From Candidatus Peregrinibacteria bacterium Greene0416_19 (GTDB taxonomy: Bacteria > Patescibacteriota > Gracilibacteria > Peribacterales > Peribacteraceae): 43,760 nt of DNA. The DNA lies in the NCBI GenBank assembly GCA_007375735.1, contig VMEW01000012.1, positions 1 through 43,760 of the forward strand, in the 5' to 3' direction. The position numbers were made by a program, and so were the translations under genes. The stretch's first letter is position 1, and each line of letters starts with the position of its first letter. The notes under the pieces were generated by a model that saw only the letters and a program-made list of their open reading frames with translations, searched no databases and was not told the DNA's origin. This document shows positions 40,694 to 43,760 of the stretch, in pieces.

Positions 40694-40828
40694 CCTCACC
40701 CTAACCCTCTCCTCTGCGGATGAGAGGGGATGTCAGTGTTCTGTTTCCCGAAACAAAACAGAGAACAGAGACAGAACACAACACACACATTCCCTCTCTG
40801 CGGAGAGGAGAGGGTTAGGGTGAGGTAT
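40691..40828 (-). repeat. Large palindromic element between ftsK and rdgB (family C)
   Basis: Arms 40691-40715 and 40804-40828 are a perfect 25-bp inverted repeat containing CCTCACCCTAACCCTCTCC. The 88-base spacer holds further hairpins (CCTCT/AGAGG near 40711 and TGTTTC, CC, GAAACA near 40743). On the minus strand the right arm encodes the last codons and TAA stop of ftsK, and the left arm reaches into the rdgB promoter. Confidence 0.8.
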
Positions 40829-43052
40829 ACACCTTCCGCGCCTTCGCCCCGTCCACCGGTCCGATCAATCCTTTCTCTTCCATGATGTCGAGCAGCCTAG
40901 CCGCACGGGCGTACCCCACCCTGAGCTGCCGCTGGAGCAGGCTGGCGCTCGCCTTGCCGGACATTTGCACCACTCTGACGGCGTCGAAGAAGAGGTCATC
41001 GCCGCCGTTGTCGTCGGCCTCCAGATCGATGTGCTGCGCGGCGTACGGGCTCGTCACCTGCCCGGTTCCGTCGATGTGTTCCCCGGGGAGGGCGGCTTCG
41101 GTATCGTCGTTTTCATCTTCATCCTCCTCGTTGATGGCGATCTGCTCCGTGATCTTCCCTCCGCCGGCGATCTTGACCGCGTTGATGACGCGCTCCACTT
41201 CCTTGGTGGAGGTGAAGATGCCCTGGACGCGCACCGGCTTGGGGGTGGAAGCGTTCATGTAGAGCATGTCGCCCATGCCGAGCAGATCCTCCGCGCCGAT
41301 GCCGTCCAGGATGGTGCGCGAATCCACGGAGCTCACCACGCGGAAGGCGATACGGGTGGGGATGTTGGCCTTGATGAGGCCGGTGATGACGTCCACGCTC
41401 GGTCGCTGGGTGGCGATGATAAGGTGCATGCCGGTGGCGCGAGCCATCTGCGCGATGCGGGCGACCATCATCTCCGTGTCGCGACGGAACTGACGCATCA
41501 TCAGATCTGCCAGTTCGTCGATGACGATGACGATCCGTGGCAGCATGGCCGATTCGTCGGTCTGCTTCTCGTTAAATTCCTCCAGGTTGCGCGCTCCCTG
41601 TTCTGAGAAGCGGTGCAGCCGGCGTCCCATTTCCGCCACCGCCCAGCGCAGCGCCTGCAGAGCACGCTCGGCTTCCGCGATGACGGGCGTGAGGAGGTGC
41701 GGGATCCCGTCGTAGGGAATAAGTTCCACGCGCTTGGGATCGATCAGGATGAATTTGAGTTCGTGGGGGGCGTTCTGAAAGAGAAGCGCGGAGAGGAACG
41801 TGTTCATGCACACCGACTTTCCGGAGCCGGTGGCGCCGGCGATGAGGAGGTGCGGCATGTCTTCCAGCGCAGCGATCACGGATTCGCCGGACACGTCCCG
41901 GCCGAGGGGCAGAGTCAGGGAGGATTTGTTTTGTACGAAGGTCGGGCTCTCCAGGATCTCGCGCATGTGCACGATCGTTCGATTGCGGTTCGGCATCTCG
42001 ATCCCCACGAGCGATTTGCCGGGGATCGGCGCCTCGATGCGCAGACTCGGCGCCGCCAGCGCGAGCGCCAGGTCATCCTTGAGTGCCGAAATGCGGGCGA
42101 GCTTGACGCCCTCCGCAGGTTGCAGCGTGAACTGCGTCACCGTCGGCCCCGGCCGGGCGTCCCGCACCGTGACGTCAATCTCGAACTCCTTCAGCTTGTC
42201 CTCGATGAGCTTCGCCTGCGTCTTCAGTTCCTCATCGTCTATCTGCAAGTGACTGTGCGTGTCGTCCAGAAGATCGAATGTCGGGAAGGTCCACTCTTCG
42301 TAGCGCGTGTCCGTCATCTCGATGGCATCCTTCTTCTTCATCTTCGTTTTCAGGATCTTCTCGCTGGTGTTTTTTGCTATCGTCTGGGCAAAAGCGGGAC
42401 GGACGATATTCAGCTCGGTTTCCGGCTCGCCCTCTTCCAACAGATCCTCGTCGTCTTCCTCTGTTTCCTCTTCCTCGACAACCGGCGGGGCAGCCACGGG
42501 AATCGGTTTCAGTCGCTCCCTCCGGCTCTTCTTGCTCAAGGTGAACCACCGAAACACCCCTCCCACGTCTGGCTCAAACGCGATGAAGACTCCGATGAGG
42601 AACGTCGTCGCGAAGATCGTCATGCCCACCGCTTGGCTGAAGTAGACGAGGAACGGCAGGCTGATGGTGAAGCCGATGATTCCCGCGAGATCGTCGCGCC
42701 GGGCGCCGATCTCCTCGAGCGGAGCCTGGATGTGCATCAGGCCCAGGAACGCGAGGAAGCAGAGGGCCAATCCGGTCGAGCGTTTCACCTCGATTTTCCG
42801 CTCGGGGGCGATCCAGTGCAGGATACCCGAGAGCACGAGGAACAGCGGGAACATCATCCCGTAGGCGCCGAAGAAGAAGGTGAGAATGCCCCTCAGCGAA
42901 TCGCCTGCGGGTCCGGCATTCTGCCTGAGCACCAGGAAGAGAACGACGCCGGCGCAGATCTGCAGGATCCCCCCGATCGCCGACCGCGTCGTGGATTTGA
43001 GTTCCTTCTGCGTCCTTGGGCTGCGCCTGGCTCTCTTTCTGGGTTTGGGCAT
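40815..43052 (-). CDS. ftsK: DNA translocase FtsK
   Basis: The 745-residue protein has four N-terminal membrane helices (about 25-175) and a glutamate-rich linker. The motor domain carries Walker A GATGSGKSV near 400 and IVIVIDELADLM near 510. A C-terminal gamma winged helix (about 675-735) recognises orienting DNA sequences. It pumps the chromosome terminus through the closing septum. The final residues and the stop are encoded by one arm of a palindromic repeat. A TATAAT lies 9 bases before ATG 43052. It is divergent from the rhamnose-synthase-like gene. Confidence 0.94.
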   Translation of the reverse strand: MPKPRKRARRSPRTQKELKSTTRSAIGGILQICAGVVLFLVLRQNAGPAGDSLRGILTFFFGAYGMMFPLFLVLSGILHWIAPERKIEVKRSTGLALCFLAFLGLMHIQAPLEEIGARRDDLAGIIGFTISLPFLVYFSQAVGMTIFATTFLIGVFIAFEPDVGGVFRWFTLSKKSRRERLKPIPVAAPPVVEEEETEEDDEDLLEEGEPETELNIVRPAFAQTIAKNTSEKILKTKMKKKDAIEMTDTRYEEWTFPTFDLLDDTHSHLQIDDEELKTQAKLIEDKLKEFEIDVTVRDARPGPTVTQFTLQPAEGVKLARISALKDDLALALAAPSLRIEAPIPGKSLVGIEMPNRNRTIVHMREILESPTFVQNKSSLTLPLGRDVSGESVIAALEDMPHLLIAGATGSGKSVCMNTFLSALLFQNAPHELKFILIDPKRVELIPYDGIPHLLTPVIAEAERALQALRWAVAEMGRRLHRFSEQGARNLEEFNEKQTDESAMLPRIVIVIDELADLMMRQFRRDTEMMVARIAQMARATGMHLIIATQRPSVDVITGLIKANIPTRIAFRVVSSVDSRTILDGIGAEDLLGMGDMLYMNASTPKPVRVQGIFTSTKEVERVINAVKIAGGGKITEQIAINEEDEDENDDTEAALPGEHIDGTGQVTSPYAAQHIDLEADDNGGDDLFFDAVRVVQMSGKASASLLQRQLRVGYARAARLLDIMEEKGLIGPVDGAKARKVYTSP

Positions 43053-43061
43053 TCGGGAGCT

Positions 43062-43067
43062 ATTATA
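43062..43067 (-). promoter_or_regulatory. TATAAT promoter of ftsK
   Basis: On the minus strand TATAAT ends 9 bases before ATG 43052, so the expected leader is about 3 bases. Confidence 0.55.
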
Positions 43068-43077
43068 GGACTCGGGG

Positions 43078-43130
43078 TAGGGCGAGGGCTAGGTCGTTTG
43101 TTCCTTTCCCTCTCCCTAGCCCTAGCCCTA
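43078..43130 (+). repeat. Palindromic element in a divergent promoter region (family D)
   Basis: Arms 43078-43093 and 43115-43130 (TAGGGCGAGGGCTAGG against CCTAGCCCTAGCCCTA) pair over 16 bases with one mismatch. The right arm merges with the TATCAT box of the next gene. Confidence 0.65.
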
Positions 43131-43134
43131 TCAT
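43129..43134 (+). promoter_or_regulatory. -10 box (TATCAT) of the 43141 gene
   Basis: TATCAT ends 6 bases before ATG 43141. Its first two bases belong to the palindrome. Confidence 0.6.
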
Positions 43135-43140
43135 CTTCGC

Positions 43141-43760
43141 ATGAAGGTCCTCCTCCTCGGTTCCCGCGGTTTCATGGGCCAGCGCCTGTTGTCGATCTAC
43201 CCGGAGGCGTTGATTCCCTCTGTCGATATCGCCGATCGGAGGGCTGTTGCGAGCCTGCTCGATGATTCCAAGCCGGACGTCGTCATCAATGCCGCCGGCA
43301 AGACCGGCCGGCCGAATGTCGACTGGTGCGAGGATCACAAGAGGGAGACGCTCCGCAGCAACGTGACCGGCGCGCTCGTCCTGCTGGAGGAGTGTGTGCA
43401 GCGCGATCTCTATTTGGTCCATCTGAGTTCCGGCTGCATCTACGATGGGAATAATGGAGGAGGGGGATTCAGCGAGGACGATCCGCCGAACTTCTTCGGC
43501 AGCTTCTACTCGCGCACCAAAGCGTGGAGCGATCAGGCGATGCGGGACTTTGCGGCACATCCGGGCGGCGGCGTCCTGACATTCCGCCTCCGCATGCCCT
43601 TCGACGGCTCGACCGATGAGCGAAATTTGATCATGAAATTGCGGAAATACCCGCGTGTGCTCGACGTGCAGAACTCCATCACCCACATTCCGGATTTCCT
43701 CACGGTCGCACATACTCTCATCGAGCGGCGGCGCACCGGCGTGTACAACATCGTCAATCC
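43141..43760 (+). CDS. Nucleotide-rhamnose synthase epimerase/reductase-like (SDR), 3' end cut by the window
   Basis: At least 206 residues are visible and the frame stays open at the window end. This is an extended short-chain dehydrogenase with the NAD(P) loop LLGSRGFMG and the catalytic YSRTK. It matches plant NRS/ER and mimivirus rhamnose synthases: GRPNVDWCEDHK, NFFGSFYSRTKA, FRLRMP, and a final GVYNIVNP like their GIYNFTNP. Those enzymes epimerise and reduce 4-keto-6-deoxyglucose nucleotides to UDP- or dTDP-rhamnose. A role in surface glycans is therefore likely. Whether it replaces RmlC and RmlD cannot be seen here. The start is supported by a -10 box 6 bases upstream. Confidence 0.82.
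   Translation, partial: MKVLLLGSRGFMGQRLLSIYPEALIPSVDIADRRAVASLLDDSKPDVVINAAGKTGRPNVDWCEDHKRETLRSNVTGALVLLEECVQRDLYLVHLSSGCIYDGNNGGGGFSEDDPPNFFGSFYSRTKAWSDQAMRDFAAHPGGGVLTFRLRMPFDGSTDERNLIMKLRKYPRVLDVQNSITHIPDFLTVAHTLIERRRTGVYNIVN

Overview
The window reads as chromosomal DNA of a small-genome bacterium of the Candidate Phyla Radiation (Patescibacteria). A Peregrinibacteria/Peribacteria-like lineage is my best guess, but this is inferred from gene content and not proven. TGA is used as a stop throughout, which argues against the UGA-recoding Gracilibacteria and Absconditabacteria. Most of the window is GC-rich, while 1-1000 and 4000-6000 are clearly AT-richer.

Layout. (a) 1-6200 is an accessory island. 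It holds a structured non-coding region, AT-rich orphan genes, a coupled cluster with a zinc-less CHC2-like protein and a Toprim/ATPase replication protein, a zeta-toxin-like kinase, tRNA-Arg(TCT), a GNAT acetyltransferase and a frameshifted hicA remnant. (b) 6268-19600 is mostly envelope and secretion: a lipoprotein nuclease, a type IV secretion pilin with a large PKD membrane protein, an M24 peptidase, a 3D-domain/peptidoglycan-binding protein, an RlpA-like protein, a TraG/VirD4-like ATPase, YbaB, MltG and a LOG-family protein. (c) 19700-30450 carries Der GTPase, leucyl-tRNA synthetase, an NSUN-type rRNA methyltransferase, a transglutaminase-like protein, a SemiSWEET-like protein, a FabH-like synthase and several orphans. 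(d) 30509-43760 is information processing and division: DnaG, the primary sigma factor, a UvrD/RecB-nuclease helicase, a planctomycete-type orphan, an ITPase, FtsK, and the start of a nucleotide-rhamnose synthase-like gene.

Three themes connect the region. First, many starts are preceded at a fixed distance, usually 6 or 7 bases, by a TANNNT hexamer, often as an extended -10 (TGNTANNNT). Transcription would then begin at the start codon, so many mRNAs are probably leaderless. The sigma factor that would read these promoters carries an extra C-terminal four-cysteine zinc ribbon. Second, palindromic repeats of several families lie between genes, within genes (in-frame inserts in leuS and the NSUN gene), and across gene ends (one arm encodes the last codons and stop of ftsK while the other reaches the rdgB -10 box). 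Third, two genes (the TraG-like ATPase and the helicase) are followed by a second, synonymously diverged copy of their own C-terminal codons, which looks like the remains of lost paralogues.
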